DNA of 64,000 nucleotides from Pontederia crassipes (GCA_030549335.1 CM060187.1:57866203-57930202); one strand, 5' to 3'; shown: positions 47,973-61,504, numbered from the stretch's first letter. Notes: generated by a model not told the origin, from the letters alone. Numbers and translations are program-made.

Positions 47973-50907
47973 CTCTTCATTAGTTATTTGTCAAAAAACC
48001 CTAAACCATCGCCCATCAAACCGCACGCTGAATTATCCCTTGAACCGTGTCTAAGAAGGGTTTCAGTGGGGTGTCGATCTAGTGATCAACAATCTAAGTA
48101 AGAACATCCATATCATTTTAAAGGGGTGAACATCCATTAAATTCTAAAAAAAGTTTTGTCATTCCAAGATATATTTAAAATCCGTACGGATTAAGTTTTT
48201 AAAAAAAAGTTTTTTAATTGAATTGGGAGTATTGATATCATAACAAACTCGTGCAATTATTTAATTATTTAGGAAAGAATTATATATTGGAACGTCTAGG
48301 ATTTTTTTTCAGATTTTAAATTATTTAGTTTCAGAACCTATTTAATCTTGATCTATTTTCCCTTTTTCTATCGCAACCTTTCAGAGTTTCCATCCAAAAT
48401 AAATTTCTGAAATGACTTAAATTTGGAGTTTAAATTTTAGATATGTCAAGAAAGAAAGCACTGGATCGAAGTCCATTTTGTTAACCTAACAGCCCAAAGC
48501 CTCTCTAACCAGAGATGGGCTGAAAAGACTGACATTGGAACAAAACCATATAGAAAAAAAAAAATTGACACCTGGGAAAAATGTATCACATTGTTGTGTG
48601 AAGTGTATAAAATTGATATTATGACTTACATATTAAATACATTTTACTTTTAACTAATTTATTTGATACATACATATGTAAAAGGAGGATTTTTTTTAGT
48701 ACAAATTTGACACCTGGGAAAAATGTAAAAGGAGGATTTTTTTTAGTAAAGATAATTATAATAATTTTTACCAGATTAAAAGCAAATGAGCTTTTTAAAA
48801 AGCTCGCAAAAGGCACGCCAAACGCAGCCTATATACTAGAGATGTACATTGCAACTTTGAATCCCTTGACATTCAAGTGAATCCATCCTCATCCTCTGAA
48901 AAACTGAACCACGTAACAGCCGCCTGTCTTCATGTACCGGTTAATTGATTCTTCTCTGTAGACTATTAACACTGTAGTCTATAATGGATTTTTTTCCTGC
49001 AATTATACGTACTGCTGCTCTTGGTCAGCCACAAAATTGCCTCATGGATCTCTGTATGTGTGTTTTGAACAAAGTTTTTTTTTTTTTTGTGTTGTTCAAA
49101 GTTCTAGTCATCTGGCTCCCCACAACCAGCTGGAACTGCTCTCTGTTCAGTTCCCTCTCCCTAAAATCTGATTGAAGGTTAAAAATCAGAATCCAGCAGA
49201 GTTCAGAGCTCAAGTCCAAATTCTGAACATGACATGTTACATTTCATTTGTAGCCATACAGCTTATTCTGATATAACTGAAGAGGCATACATGGTTGTGC
49301 TGTTAGCCAAAAATGGATTGTTATTAGTCAGAAATCTTCTTATTGTTGCTTCCAAGGGTGACGATAAATTTTCAGAAATGGCTAAAAAACTCATTTATCA
49401 GTCTGAAACATTCAGGAATCAATAATTTAATAGCATACCCTTACTGTGTCCAGATCTGAGGCAGCAAAAATGTAATCATCACTCACGTTTCAGATTTAAT
49501 AATCATAGTTTACTACAGTCAACTCTGTCACCCAAATCATATTGATGCAGTGCAGAATAGTTTATTCTGGAAAATGTACAAACAGAAGAATGTGCGAATA
49601 TTTGGAGCATAACCGCAGTCTCATTCGTAGGCAATGACTTCAACAGTGCCATGAAGTCTAAGATTTTGCATATGAAAGTAAAAAAGTTGACATAACAAAC
49701 GCTGTCTGTGCAATACCTCTAATTACGTGTTGGAAAAAAAAAGTTAAGAATGAGACGGAAGGTTTAAAATAAATTTAATAAAATCTAAAAAAAGTTGAAC
49801 TGCTTATCTTGGCGTGGCACGCATTAAGGACTTTTTATAGGAAAACAATTATGGTGGTGGAAATCATTTGTCATTAAGGTTGGTGTTTGGTCCAAGAGTA
49901 AATTTTTAAGAATAATATAGTAGTATAAGTATTCTTTATTTGTTCTAATGTATAAATTATTCTTCTAGTCATATTTGTGTTCGGATTAAAGGAAATAACA
50001 TATAAAATATTATTGAAGAAGTAAATAAACAATGGAATGGTGATATTCTTGTTATGAGAAAGAATAGACATTTAAATGTAATGATTAAAAAATTGATGGT
50101 TTTGTAATTTTTTAGTTGGTTTGAAAAAAGGTTAACCTAATCCTATTCTTAATTATATATATATGATATTATTCCTAAAGGTTTCAGTATTAATTCCTTA
50201 TGTAAATGTTCGTGAAGAAATATAATTTATATATTAGACATATTTTTTTGCCATCACAACCTGAAAAATGTGATTGATATACAACTCGCTGTCTACTTCA
50301 TTTCTTATTTTTCTTTATTTTCTCTGGAAGTATTTAATTGAAAATTGGAAGAAAATGAATGCAAGTTAATCAAAGTTTGTAATGATGTTTGCTAGAAGAA
50401 TATCACCCTAGTAAATTTCCGTAATCGTCTTTCAACTATACTTACTTTTTAATCTGAGTCATTTTGTAACGATAACCCTCTTATCTTTTATTATCTTATT
50501 GGTGATGTCTTCAAGGCAACATTTTTATCTCTTCGTCACATAAACTAATATGCACTCAAGGTCCGTTTGGTAATATCTACTTATTCTCTGAAATATAATT
50601 AAACACCCACATAATAGAATCAAACGTTGGTCAATACGTCGAAATTTTAAAACCATCTTAAAAATCGTGAAAACCACAATAAAAATTTTTCAAAACCAAG
50701 ATTATCAAATCATATTCCTTTCAAATGGTGAATATCAAATATCACGTCGTCATATTTTTTTTCATTTTTTTTAACTTCTCGATCTTTCCTATTATGATAG
50801 AATAAATACGAAATTTTATTCTCCGATAAGAATCATGCATATTCTTCAGAATATCTATTTTTATTCTTTCAATAAAATCTTGCATCCAAACGGGCCTTAG
50901 TATATAT
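47973..50907. other. Intergenic region without a recognised gene
   Basis: AT-rich sequence. A 39-bp stretch around 48676-48745 (GTAAAAGGAGGATTTTTTTT linked to ACACCTGGGAAAAAT) is duplicated nearby. A short frame at 49234-49425 gives a smooth peptide containing EEAYMVVLLAKNGLLLVRNL, which could be a degraded exon, but I cannot name a family. Confidence 0.45.
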
Positions 50908-50912
50908 ATATG

Positions 50913-51269
50913 TGTTGGAATAGTGCCATGGGCCGCACATACGTAGTCCATTAGGACGAGGCGCATGCCTGCGCAAACACATCATTATACGCGTGATGGA
51001 CGTGCGTGATACGTTCTGTCTAACTTGTCGCCCAAGTCTTCCCACCCTATAAATGGGGACCCATAGCATAGGTCCCAAATACACTTTCGCAGAGATTCGT
51101 CTAGAGTACTTGTGCTGTGGCAAAGAGTTCCGTTCTTCAGAGGTTCGGTTCCCGATCTCGAGGTGCAAATGCGTTCGTCAAGAGTTCGTGGGAAAGTCCC
51201 GACGATCCGCTTCCGCTGCGAGAGGTATTCTGCAACCTCTAAAATTTATATCTATTATAAATTCCAACA
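50913..51269 (+). repeat. Left LTR of the copia element
   Basis: 357 bp, TGTTGG...CCAACA. A likely promoter TATA box TATAAAT is at 51048-51054. Confidence 0.93.
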
Positions 51270-51270
51270 T

Positions 51271-51282
51271 TGATATCAGAGC
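51271..51282 (+). other. Primer-binding site of the copia element
   Basis: TGATATCAGAGC, one base from the LTR end, is the initiator tRNA-Met complement with one change from the common TGGTATCAGAGC. Confidence 0.8.
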
Positions 51283-52680
51283 TTTTTTTTTAAGTTTTTC
51301 TCGAACTCGTGATTGCGCCGAAAAAAATAATATTTGTTATTATTTGGGATCTGCGCACCTCAGTTGTTTGACCACAATCAAGGGACAAAATAGAGTTTGT
51401 CATCACAAATATATTATGGATGAACCTAGATCATAATATATTTTTCGGATTTGCATATGTGGCAGAAAAAAAGAAAAAAAATTATTCCAACAGGCTCACG
51501 ACCCACTGAAAGGCCTAATTTGGGTGCAAAAGAGTTGCACATATGAGAAGTGGCAATTGGGCTGACTGAGAGGCCCAATAAATAGTTTTTTTCTGATTTT
51601 CGTCAAATTTTTAAAATAATCCTTAAATAGAAAATATCTATTATAAAATCTCAAAAAATCAGGAAAATTTTGTTATTTCCTCATAATTTTTTTTGTAATA
51701 TTGCATGCAATTTAATGTTATCAAAAGAAAATCATTTGTTGATTTAAAGTATTAAATTAAATTATTAGATTTGCATGTCAATAGATGTGTTATCATGCAT
51801 GAAATAAATATCTTCGTTTATGAAATATTTATTTCTATGATTAAAATTTTGACTATGTGTTAAAATCAAATTGGTATGTCCAATCTTGTTAAGCATGATA
51901 ATTTGCCTTGAATTTCAAATTGATTTAAAATTGATTAAATTAAAAATTAATTCCTTTTGTGAGAATTAATTAAGATGGCGATATTAATTTTGGCCATGTG
52001 CTGAAATACATGTTTCATGCAAAGCCTATGATAAAATAATTAGTTGGCCTAATTATACAAACTATAGATAATTAAAGAATACATGAAACATAGGTAGTTC
52101 TTTTGTAGGACTAAGGCGCCTTAAGATTCAAATATTATCACAATAATCAACGTCTTTCTGTTGAGTGGTGCGTGACCCGAAATGCATGCCTAGAAAGGTT
52201 CCAAGGAATTGGCATGGTGCATGGTCAACACAGTCTCTATAAATATGGTTGATGTGTGACAGTGGGAGCACAATTTTTTCCAATGTGATGTCGAGACGAA
52301 GGATAATGCACGGTTATTTAATTGGCACCCCTCGGGGAAGAGCTCCCGTTGCACTAGTCCTGATTGTCCTGGTCATATTAAAAATAATTTGGTGCATCAT
52401 ACGAAATGAATTTCGGTGATTTTGAATTATAAGTTGATTCAAAATGGATAGAGTAGAAAATTTTGAATTATGTGCTGATCCAAAATTCAATCATTTAGAT
52501 AAATTTTGTCGCATTATTAAAATAATGAATAATAATATTTCTTGAAGATAGTGGGAGATGAGTGGGAGTCCAATAACCTCTCGATGTCACTACTTCATTA
52601 ATATTGTTATTTTATTTTTTTATGTTGTTTGCGGACAAAATTAAAAACATGCATAACACTGATTTTTCCTAATTTTTTTT
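51283..52680. other. Untranslated leader of the copia element
   Basis: About 1.4 kb of AT-rich sequence between the primer-binding site and gag, longer than usual for copia. It holds no recognisable domain. Confidence 0.5.
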
Positions 52681-52689
52681 GACCAAACT

Positions 52690-55600
52690 AGACCTGGTTC
52701 CAAAACAATAATTGCTGACTTGAACAAGAATGAGAAGCTCAATTATGACAATTATGATATTTGGCACCGTAAGGTCCAATATCTTCTAGAAGAATAAGAG
52801 GTCTTGAAGATCATTAACCATGTTGTCACTGAACCTGCACCCGGACATAATGCCCAACACCAGAGCGATATGGAGGCCTATCAGGCCTGGACAAAAAAGA
52901 ATCGTATTGCTCGCATTACGTTGCTGAGCACGATGAATAACTCCCTACTGTGTGAATTCGAAGTCTATAAGACAGCATTAGAAATGTGGGCAGCACTCCA
53001 CAATAAGTATGGGGTCACTACGACCACCCAGCGTCGGATGCTCACGGTCAAGTTTGACTCTTATCGGAAGCGACCAAATCATACGATGAGGGAGCATATC
53101 CAGGAGATGTCTAACATGATCCGTGAACTCAAAAGTGCGGGACAAGTGCTCGATGACGAGCAACAGGTGCAAGCTCTGATCCGCTCTCTTCCAAAAAGTT
53201 GGGAACATATGCGTTGTAATTTGATGCACAACGAAGGTGTCAAAACTTTTGACCAAGCTCATCGCCACATTAAAATGGAGGATGAGATCCTACAAGCCAT
53301 GAATCAAACCTCTGAAGCATTAGTTGATGACATTAGTGGACAAAGAACTGGTTCTCAATCCAAGAGAAAAATGTCGCATAAGTCGCAACCAAATAATAAG
53401 AGCGGAAATGCTGGACAAAAGAAAGCCCAAGGCCATCAGCACAAACGTGAAAAACGTGGCGGCAAAGTAGACATGAATAAAGTAAAGTGCTACAATTGTA
53501 GCAAACGTGGTCACTTTGCTCATGATTGCACTGAGCTAAAGAAGGTTTGTCCTGACCATAATTCTTTTTCTTATGTCTCAAGTTGTGCCTTAATTACTGA
53601 AACTCATCCTTCATGGATTATAGATTCAGGAGCCACCGACCATGCAGCGAGAGATCGCGGGGTCTTCGTGAAATTTCATCGAATAAGTGCGAAGAGCAAA
53701 TTGATTTACGTTCGAAACAACGAAAGAGTTGAAGTTAAAGGCATTGGCTCGTGCAAGTTAGAACTTCGCAACGGCCAAATACTTTACCTTCACGATGTTC
53801 TATATGCTCTAACTTTTAGACGAAATTTACTTTTTATGTCATCATTAGACAAACTTGGTTATGTAATAAGTTTTTAGAGGAAACAAATGACAATATCTTA
53901 TGACAATGTTCTTCTATGCAATAGTTTTCTCAATAATGGTTTTTATGTTTTAAATATAACATCTGTTGCTAATAGTTATTCTTTTATATCATCCGTTGAT
54001 GTGAATGATAGTGCCAACATTTGGCATGCCAGACTAGGACATATTGATCAAGATCGAATGAATAGACTTGCTAGCGCCTCTTGGGATCTTTCGCAAAAGT
54101 TGATCTTCCAACATGTGAGGAATGTCTAGCTGGTAAGAAAACAAGAATACCATTTGGGATGGAAAAACGCGTCGAGTACCCATTACAATTAATCCATTCG
54201 GACATATGTGGTCCGATGAATGTTCACGCAAGACACGGTTTCTCTTACTTCATCATATTTATTGATGATTATTCACGTTATGGTGTTGTATACTTGATTT
54301 CTCATAAATCTGAAGTATTGGATTGTTTTGTACGATTCATGAACATGGCAGAGAATCAAGTGGGTCGCAAGATTAAAGCCTTACGAACCGACCGTGGACG
54401 TGAATATCTCTTTGACTTATTCAAAAAGTTTTGTGATGAAAAATGTATAGTTAGGCAACTAACAGTACCGAGAACTCCATAATAAAATGGTGTTGCGAAA
54501 AGACGGAATTGTACCTTATTTGATATGGTCCGATCCATGATGGCGCAAGCTAATCTCTCAATTTCGTATTGGGGAGATGCGTTATCGTGTACCATCGAAA
54601 TCTATTTCTACCACACCTTATGAACTTTGGACAGGTCGAAAGCCTAACCTTAGTTATTTGCGCCCTTGGGGTTGCGCAGCCTATGTTCTAAACAACTCTC
54701 ATAAGTATGGGAAGTTGAGTCCTAAAGGACAGAAATGTATCTTTATAAGATATTGTGAAACCTCTAAGGGCTACGTATTCATAGGAGAAAGAGAAGATTG
54801 TACGGTAACTGAAATCGAAATTAGAGATGTGACATTCATAGAGAACGAATTTCCTAAGCAAGGCGAGATAGACAAGGGATTTCTCATAGATGTAGAGGAA
54901 GATCCTGAGTTGACGGGTCAAGCAGATCAACCAATTGAGGAGTTAGTCTCCTCTATCCCGCAGCTTGATCCGAGTGGAAGAGATTCACAACTGTCAACTG
55001 ATGATCAACCTGAAGGTTCTCTTCGATGGAGTAATAGAAAATATGTTTCGCGCCGACGTTTTGAAATCGAAGGGCTGCATGAACATGGACCACATGAGGT
55101 CAACATAGTAAGTCTGAAAGATGAACTTATGCCAAAATCTATCAAAGAGGCTCTCTCGTCCCCTGCTAAGGAAGAATGGATTAAGGCAATGGAGGAAGAG
55201 TTAGAGTCCATGCAGAAAAATCAAGTCTGGGACTTGGTTGATCTCCCGTCAGGCCTTAAGGCAATTGAGAACAAATGGGTTCTCAAAATTAAACGTGGCA
55301 TGGATGGATCAATTGAGAGATATAAAGCCCGCCTAGTGGCGAAATGTTTCACTCAATCTGCGGGTGTTGATTATGAAGAAACTTTTGCACCTGTTATAAG
55401 GTTTGTTTCAATTCGCCTAATATTAGCTATAGTCACATATGAATTTAGAATTACATCAAATGGATGTAAAAACCGCATTTCTCAATAGAGAACTAGATGA
55501 GGAAATTTACATGGAGCAATCTCAAGACTTCAATGTAAAAGGAGAAGAGCGCAAAGTTTGCAAGCTGCGCCGGTCCATTTATGGACTCAAACAATCATCT

Positions 55601-56684
55601 AGACAGTGGTATCTAAAATTTCATCAGTCAATCATTTCGTACGGTTTAGTATGAATGATGAAGATCACTGTGTGTATGTTCATAAGTCCGAGGATAATTT
55701 TACTATCCTGACGTTATATGTCGACGACATTCTAATAGCTGGGAATAATAGAGACTATGTCATTACCATTAAGCAATGGTTGTCCTCCATGTTTGAGATG
55801 AAGGACATGGGTGAAGCAGCATACATACTGGGTGTGAAAATCCAATGCAACCGTTTCAAATGACTCCTTGCCTTGTCGCAATAATCATATATAAAAAAAA
55901 GTTTTAGAACGATTCCGCATGGATGGCTGTAAACCCATTGACACTCCTATTACGAGTTTTAAGCTTGGACATGTGCCTACAAACTCCAGAGGAACAAAAG
56001 GAAATGTCCAATGTTCCTTATGTGAGTGTGATCGGCAGCCTGATGTACGCTATGATGTGTACTCGGCCAGACATATATTTTACCGTGGGTCTAATTAGTT
56101 GATATCAGGCTAATCCGAGATGCCAACACTGGAAGACGATGAAGAGAATCATGAGATACCTCAAGGGTACTGCAGATCTTGTACTATGCTATCATGGAGG
56201 AAGTCTATAACTTGTTGAATTCACCGATGCCGATTGGGCTGATGACGTTGATGAACGTAAATCCACCTTCGGATACACTTTCTTGCTCAGCAATGGTGTT
56301 GTTACTTGGAGTAGCAAGAAACAAGATTGTGTGACACTGTCAACTATGGAGGCTGAATTCATAACTTGTTCAGTGACAGTACAATAGGCCTTATGGCTTA
56401 AGAGATTCCTTCAAAACCTGAGGATTTCTAAGAATGCAATGAAGAAAATGATTCTCCATTACGACAATCAAGCAGCCATAGCTTATGTGAAGGACGAAAA
56501 ATACCATTGCAAAGGAAAGCATATCGACACAAAGTATAAATTTGTACGAAATCAAGAAGTCAAAAAGAAGATTTCAGTTGAGCACATATCAACGCACAAA
56601 ATGATTGCTGATCCGTTCACCAAGCCATTGACAAGAGAGGCATTCTTAAGACATGTAAATGTCTTAGGGTTGCGTAGATTATAA
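52690..56684 (+). pseudogene. copia gag-pol polyprotein, multiply disrupted
   Basis: Gag begins near 52690 (KTIIADLNKNEKLNYDNYDIW) and is cut by a TAA at 52795-52797. The frame then runs to 53877 through the gag core, a zinc knuckle CYNCSKRGHFAHDC (about 53490-53531) and a protease WIIDSGATDHAA (about 53616-53650). After further stops and frame changes come the integrase GAG-pre domain (NIWHARLGH, about 54018) and core (HSDICGPM, FIDDYSRYG, RTDRGREY; about 54190-54415). Reverse transcriptase follows at 55150-55860 (WVLKIKR, QMDVKTAFLN, YVDDILIAG), then RNase H at about 56000-56680 (DADWADD, DNQAAI), ending FTKPLTREAFLRH. Several stops (53875, 54121, near 54480, 56100, 56208, 56387) make it non-functional. 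Confidence 0.92.
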
Positions 56685-57676
56685 ATGTAATGATGTACTC
56701 AAATTTTTCAATGAATAAATAATTATTTTTCTTGATAAATTCATTGTTGTGAAGTTTGTTATGCATGTGAAAAATATGTCGATCAGGTCTAGATTTATTC
56801 ACTCAAACGAACAAATATTTCCAGCGCTCATGAAAACAGCGAGCGAAATGAACTATGTGAGTTATAGTGTGATTTAACATGGGTTTTAGTAATTCAATGT
56901 CGTCTGATTTAGAGAGAGAGAGGCCAGATGCGATATTCAAATTTGGCGCTATTGATTAGCGAGCAATTTGAAAACTCGGGTCAGGTGCTAAAATTTAGCA
57001 ACTGGACTTAAGTCTGTGCGATGTGTAATTAAACAGAGCTAGACGTACGCTTCTTCAGTGGGAGTCTCCACCCAGTACTTGTCTTTAGTACCAAGTATGC
57101 AAAGTCGACCTAGAGAGACACGATGAATTGATTAGTTCAATGGTCATCATGGTGCGAGTCTCTGACAGATGTTTCATCTGCACGTGCCATTAGACTCTTG
57201 ACTATGTCTTAAGGAAAGGAATTAGTGCTTGCTATTTTAGCATGGTACTCAAAGGTGAAAAATAAAGTAGCCTGACGAACAATGTGTAGGAAAGCAGCTA
57301 CTAGTTCACTACTAAAAACATGAGGGCGAGAGAAAGAACTATTATAAGCTGCATAAAACTTTCGCATACAATTGACCAACTATTTTTTTGAAAATAGTGT
57401 ATGTGAAAGAGTTACCGCGGAGCAAGACATGCGTTGTCTTAGCTATGCTGCAAAACAGATCTAAGACATAACGAGTTATATTATTTGAGCATTTGTTGGC
57501 TCATATGTGAGCTATCATGAATTCCTAACGGGCATGACATACGCTCTACAGATAATTGAGCGATTGAACCTACACATGTCTCTTTCTAGCTCCTATAAAG
57601 AAGCGTGCTTATAATCGTGGGTCGCACGGCACATTTACAAATTTGGATAAACGAAAGTACAATGTCCAATGCGGGC

Positions 57677-57687
57677 AAGTGGGAGAT
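57677..57687 (+). other. Polypurine tract of the copia element
   Basis: AAGTGGGAGAT lies directly before the right LTR. The GTGGGAGAT form is typical of copia polypurine tracts, the site of plus-strand priming. Confidence 0.8.
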
Positions 57688-58047
57688 TGTTGGAATAGTG
57701 CCCTTTTGGGCACATGGGCCGCACATACGCGTGGCCCATTAGGGCGAGGCGCATGCCTGCGTAGACACATCATTATACGCGTGATGGACGCGCATGATGC
57801 GTTCTGCCTAACTTGTCTCCCCACCCTATAAATGGGGACCCATAGTATAGGTCTCAAACACACTTTCGCAGAGGTTCGTCCAGAGTACTGTGCTGTGACA
57901 AAGAGTTCCGTTCCCTAGAGGTTCGGTTCCCGATCTCGAGGTGCAAATGCGTTCGTCAATAATTCGTGGAAAAGCCCCGACGATCCGCTTCCGCTACAAG
58001 AGGTATTCCGCAACCTCTAGAATTTATATCTGTTATAAATTCCAACA
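57688..58047 (+). repeat. Right LTR of the copia element
   Basis: 360 bp and collinear with 50913-51269. It carries a TTTTGGGCAC-type insertion near its start and lacks a short CAAGTCTT stretch present in the left LTR. A TATA box TATAAAT lies at 57827-57833. Confidence 0.93.
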
Positions 58048-58052
58048 ATATG

Positions 58053-59531
58053 TATAATAAAGTGATCTACTTATTTATAAATAAAAAATAAATCATGAGT
58101 TTATTTAGTTTTGAAATTTTTATCTCAATAAGCATAACACAAAGATAAAAATCTCTTCAGTTGGCAAGCTTAGTTGAACGATCAAGTTTAGGGTACACAG
58201 GTGAACAATTATTACGAAATTTACCTATATCACAATCTATCCAGGCACTTGCCACTTATTTCTGAAAAAAAAAAGAAAAAAGAAAAAGAGATTTGTGAAA
58301 CTTCATTAGAAACTCTCTTATTATGTCCAAAATTTTGAGTACAGTTATGATTTATTCTTGTCCATGAGAATTAGGGTTTTCTTAGTTTAAACCACCCCTC
58401 CCTCCACACAAACACAATTAAATTGAGATTTTGGGATGGTAACAATAACCAAAAAATCAGAAAACTTAGGTTAACATTATTTTCAAAATCCAATGAAAAC
58501 TAGACTTAGGGCTGTTTGGTTATTAGAAAAAAAAACTGCAGAATAGAATTTATTCTTATTACTCTTGTCAAACACTGGATTTATTTCAAACAATCATTAG
58601 GGGTAAAAAACTATCCCTGTAAACAGAGAAAATGGAGAGAGAAGCAATTTTTGCTTGAAGCAAGAATAGCTTTAATTTGTGCTCCATTTCCTCCCAAAAA
58701 ATATTCTTTAGATTAAATTAATTTTATTCTATGAAGAGTAAAAAAGAGTCAAACAAGAATCTAGCATAATTAATTTCATAATTTTTAAGATATTAAAAAT
58801 ATTCAGACCATCAATCAAAAGTTTGGCTACAGTTTTATTTTAGTTATGATTTGTTCTTGATAATGAGGAATTGGGGTTTGACAATAAAATGTAACAATAA
58901 TACTAAATTGAGATAATGGGATAGGAATAAAAACCTAATTTGAAAATGCTACAGTGAAAATCTTAAAAGAACCATAAAACATTTATAAAGTGCACAACCT
59001 AATATGTGTTTTTCTTCCTTCTAATTTTCTTTACATTCTTCCCATTCAATTTGTGTGCCCTTGAGTTTAGCTTGTGTGGTAAAATAGCACAAAAGATGAG
59101 GTAAGAAGAGTTAAAAGATATAAGCGATAAGGCAGAAACATGTAAGGGTCACTCGTGTAAACCAGTTTACTTTTACCTATTTTTTAGTTTGTTATTCATT
59201 AATTTAAGAAATTATATGTAAAATAAAATATACCTCCGTTCAAATTCAAATAAATATTTTTAAAAAATAAATTTTCAAAGAACAAAATTCATAATTTTAC
59301 TTTTTTTTTATTTTTGCGTAATCCTTTTACTTAACTAAAATATGCAGCATACTTTCATAGCAAACAATTAACTATGCCACATTTTTTGCACTGCAACAAT
59401 TGAAGTGAAGTTTGCATAGATCAATTACATATGTAATGTTAAATCATGTAATCATACATGCATTAAATAATCTTACATTCGTTAACTGTTAATAAAAATT
59501 AACCGCTAATTGTATAAAAAAAGTTTTAGGT
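58053..59531. other. AT-rich intergenic region
   Basis: No gene, paired repeat or RNA gene was recognised in this 1.5-kb AT-rich stretch. Confidence 0.6.
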
Positions 59532-59540
59532 ATTTGGTAA

Positions 59541-60357
59541 GGATTTAATGCCCATCCTACTTAATTTGGTAGGATGGTCCTCCCACCATTCTCCATCGTC
59601 TGATGGATGATGGATGGTCCGATGTGCTCCCGTGCGCGAGCCGTTCGGTTCCTGTCGCGGATCGGGGCACACCTCATCGTGGAGCGCGTTCCTTCGCCTT
59701 CCTCCTAGCCGAACGACGACAGGGAGACGAGCGTGTTCCTTCATCTCTCTCCTGGTTGGACAACATGGCTCTGATATGCGTTCCTTCACCTTCCTCTCGG
59801 CCTCGTCGCGGATCAGAGGTTGTCGCAGATCGGAGCAGACCTCGTCGCGGAGCGTGTTCCTTCCTCCCGACCAAATGATGACAGGGAGATGAGCACGTTC
59901 CTTCGCCTTCCTCCCGGTCGGATGATGATACGGAGATGAGCATGCTCCTTCGCCTTCCTCTCAACCGAACAACAGGGCTCCGATCCGCGTTCCTTTGCCT
60001 TCCTCCTAGTCGAACAACAGGGCTCCGATCTGCGTTCCTTCGCCTTCCTCCCGACCTCATCGTAGATTGGAGCAGATTTTGTGATTGAAGCATAGCCTAT
60101 CGCGGATCGGTGCAGATTTCGCGATCGGAGCAAACCTCGTCGCGTTCGTGATCACATCAATCGGAGCATATCTCACTTAGGGAAGCAGATGAGGAGACAA
60201 AAGACGTCTGTTGGGGCCGACGTGAACCGCTCGAGAGCCGTGCGGGTTTCAGTGGACCGGCACACATCCTGCCCAAGCGTAGATCGCGTATCCAACCGCT
60301 AGGAAACTTGGGAGGACATATCTACCATGGCTGGATGGTAGGATGGGCATTAAACCC
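59541..60357. mobile_element. Mutator-like non-autonomous element with 9-bp target duplication
   Basis: The left end GGATTTAATGCCCATCCTAC is mirrored at the right end by the inverse of GGGTTTAATGCCCATCCTAC (one mismatch in 20). The 9-bp sequence ATTTGGTAA flanks it exactly (59532-59540 and 60358-60366), the target size of Mutator-like elements. The interior is GC-rich. It carries about eight degenerate copies of a ~45-bp unit built on CGTTCCTTCGCCTTCCTCC, which keeps frames open on both strands without encoding a known protein. Confidence 0.88.
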
Positions 60358-60366
60358 ATTTGGTAA

Positions 60367-61214
60367 TATTTTATTTCAAGCATAATATAAAAATTAATAT
60401 GCAAAACACTGTAAGTTATCCACTGATGTACAGTTTTGAATGGTTGTGGTACATGTATTTGCTTCCAAATATATTCTTCTTCATTTATTTAGCCAATTAT
60501 TTTTACTTCTCCTTTTTCTATTATAATACATTATATTTCTTTTTATTATTTCACATATTTATATATTTCAGCCAAATTAAATTATATTTATAATTTTGTT
60601 TTAACTTTGATTAATATTTTCTGACGATTAGTTTTCCAAAAATAAATAAATCTATTTTGAAAAATAATAAAGTAGCTAATTAGTATGTTAAAATTATCTC
60701 TAACGCATCAAGGAAATAAATTATACGTACATGTTCATTTATATTATTTTATGAAAAAAATCATGTTAAATACGTATATTAAATTTACTAATCAAATTAT
60801 TATCATTCATTATTCAGTAAAAAGTTTATTTGTCATTAACTACTGAAATAACTATCAGCTTGGTCAAGGGCTTAAATGCAAAACTTCCCTTTAACTCGTT
60901 TGTTTTTCTTAAGAGGGGACAAGCAAATTAATTTAATGCAAAGTACAAAGCATAAGTCGGAATATGCCAACATTTGTGATGCCAAAGATTTTAAAAAAAC
61001 GCCGACTTCTCTCCGCGTCACATCAAAGACGCCACTACAATGTCAGCACGGGACGCTGCTCCGTCTGTTCCTTCCATCTCTCTCATTCGGAGTCCACCAA
61101 ACGACGAAGACGATGGCCGCGTGATCTCGGCACCGCTGGTTGGCACTCCTCTCGCCAGCTACCGAGCCTCAAGCAACCGGAGGCGACGACCACCTCGTCT
61201 ACAGGACCGCGAGG
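60367..61214. other. Upstream region of the U-box-like gene
   Basis: AT-rich to about 60860, then rising GC content. The last 200 bp are probably promoter and 5' UTR of the gene starting at 61215. Other short frames here are shadows. Confidence 0.45.
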
Positions 61215-61504
61215 ATGGAGTTGCTTAGGCCGTCGTCGCCGCCCAGCCCGCCTGTGGATCGCTACGGCGGAGCTCCGTCGCCCTCCGCCCTTCGACTATT
61301 CCTGCAGAGGAAGAGGGAGAGCGTCGTAGGTGGAGGAGCAGCGTCCTCGGCGTTGCCGCCGGCCAGCGGCGAGAAGCTCTACGTGGCCGTCGGGAGGTCG
61401 CCGGAAAAAACGCTGGGGCTGCTCCGATGGACATTCCGGCGGTTGGCGCCGCGGGAGATCGGGCTGCTCCACGTCCACCAGCCGTCATCGTTGATCCCAA
61501 CCTT
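61215..61504 (+). CDS. Exon 1 of a probable USP/U-box receptor-like kinase (PUB33-type), partial
   Basis: The frame starts MELLRPSSPPSPPVDRYGG, has an Arg/Ser-rich stretch, and then GEKLYVAVGRSPEKTLGLL, WTFRRL and LLHVHQPSSLIPTL. This is the start of the N-terminal universal-stress-protein-like domain of plant U-box kinases (RLCK-IXb/PUB). There the first exon commonly ends after this HVHQPS...IPT block. A GT donor at 61505 in phase 2 (ending ATC CCA ACC TT) fits, because the next codon would complete Leu. U-box and kinase exons would lie downstream. I see none of them before the window ends at 64000, so intron 1 is at least 2.4 kb or the gene is broken. The product would be a cytosolic E3 ligase/kinase. 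Family assignment rests on one exon. Confidence 0.65.

Larger units (their letters stand above)
50913..58047 (+). mobile_element. Ty1/copia retrotransposon, decayed
   Basis: Two short LTRs beginning TGTTGGAATAG and ending ATTCCAACA flank the element. The 5-bp duplication ATATG is found at 50908-50912 and 58048-58052. A primer-binding site, polypurine tract and gag-protease-integrase-RT-RNase H order identify a copia element. The LTRs differ by many substitutions and by two indels of roughly 10 bp, so it is older than the Tekay-type element. Its coding region carries many stops and frameshifts. Confidence 0.95.

Noticed and set aside
59526..60133. Arg-rich frames of 87-139 codons
   Set aside because: They lie within a Mutator-like element, follow a ~45-bp repeat, and are open on both strands.
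61020..61228. Earlier start codon for the U-box-like exon
   Set aside because: The ATG at 61040 is in another frame; the frame with the conserved domain has its first ATG at 61215.
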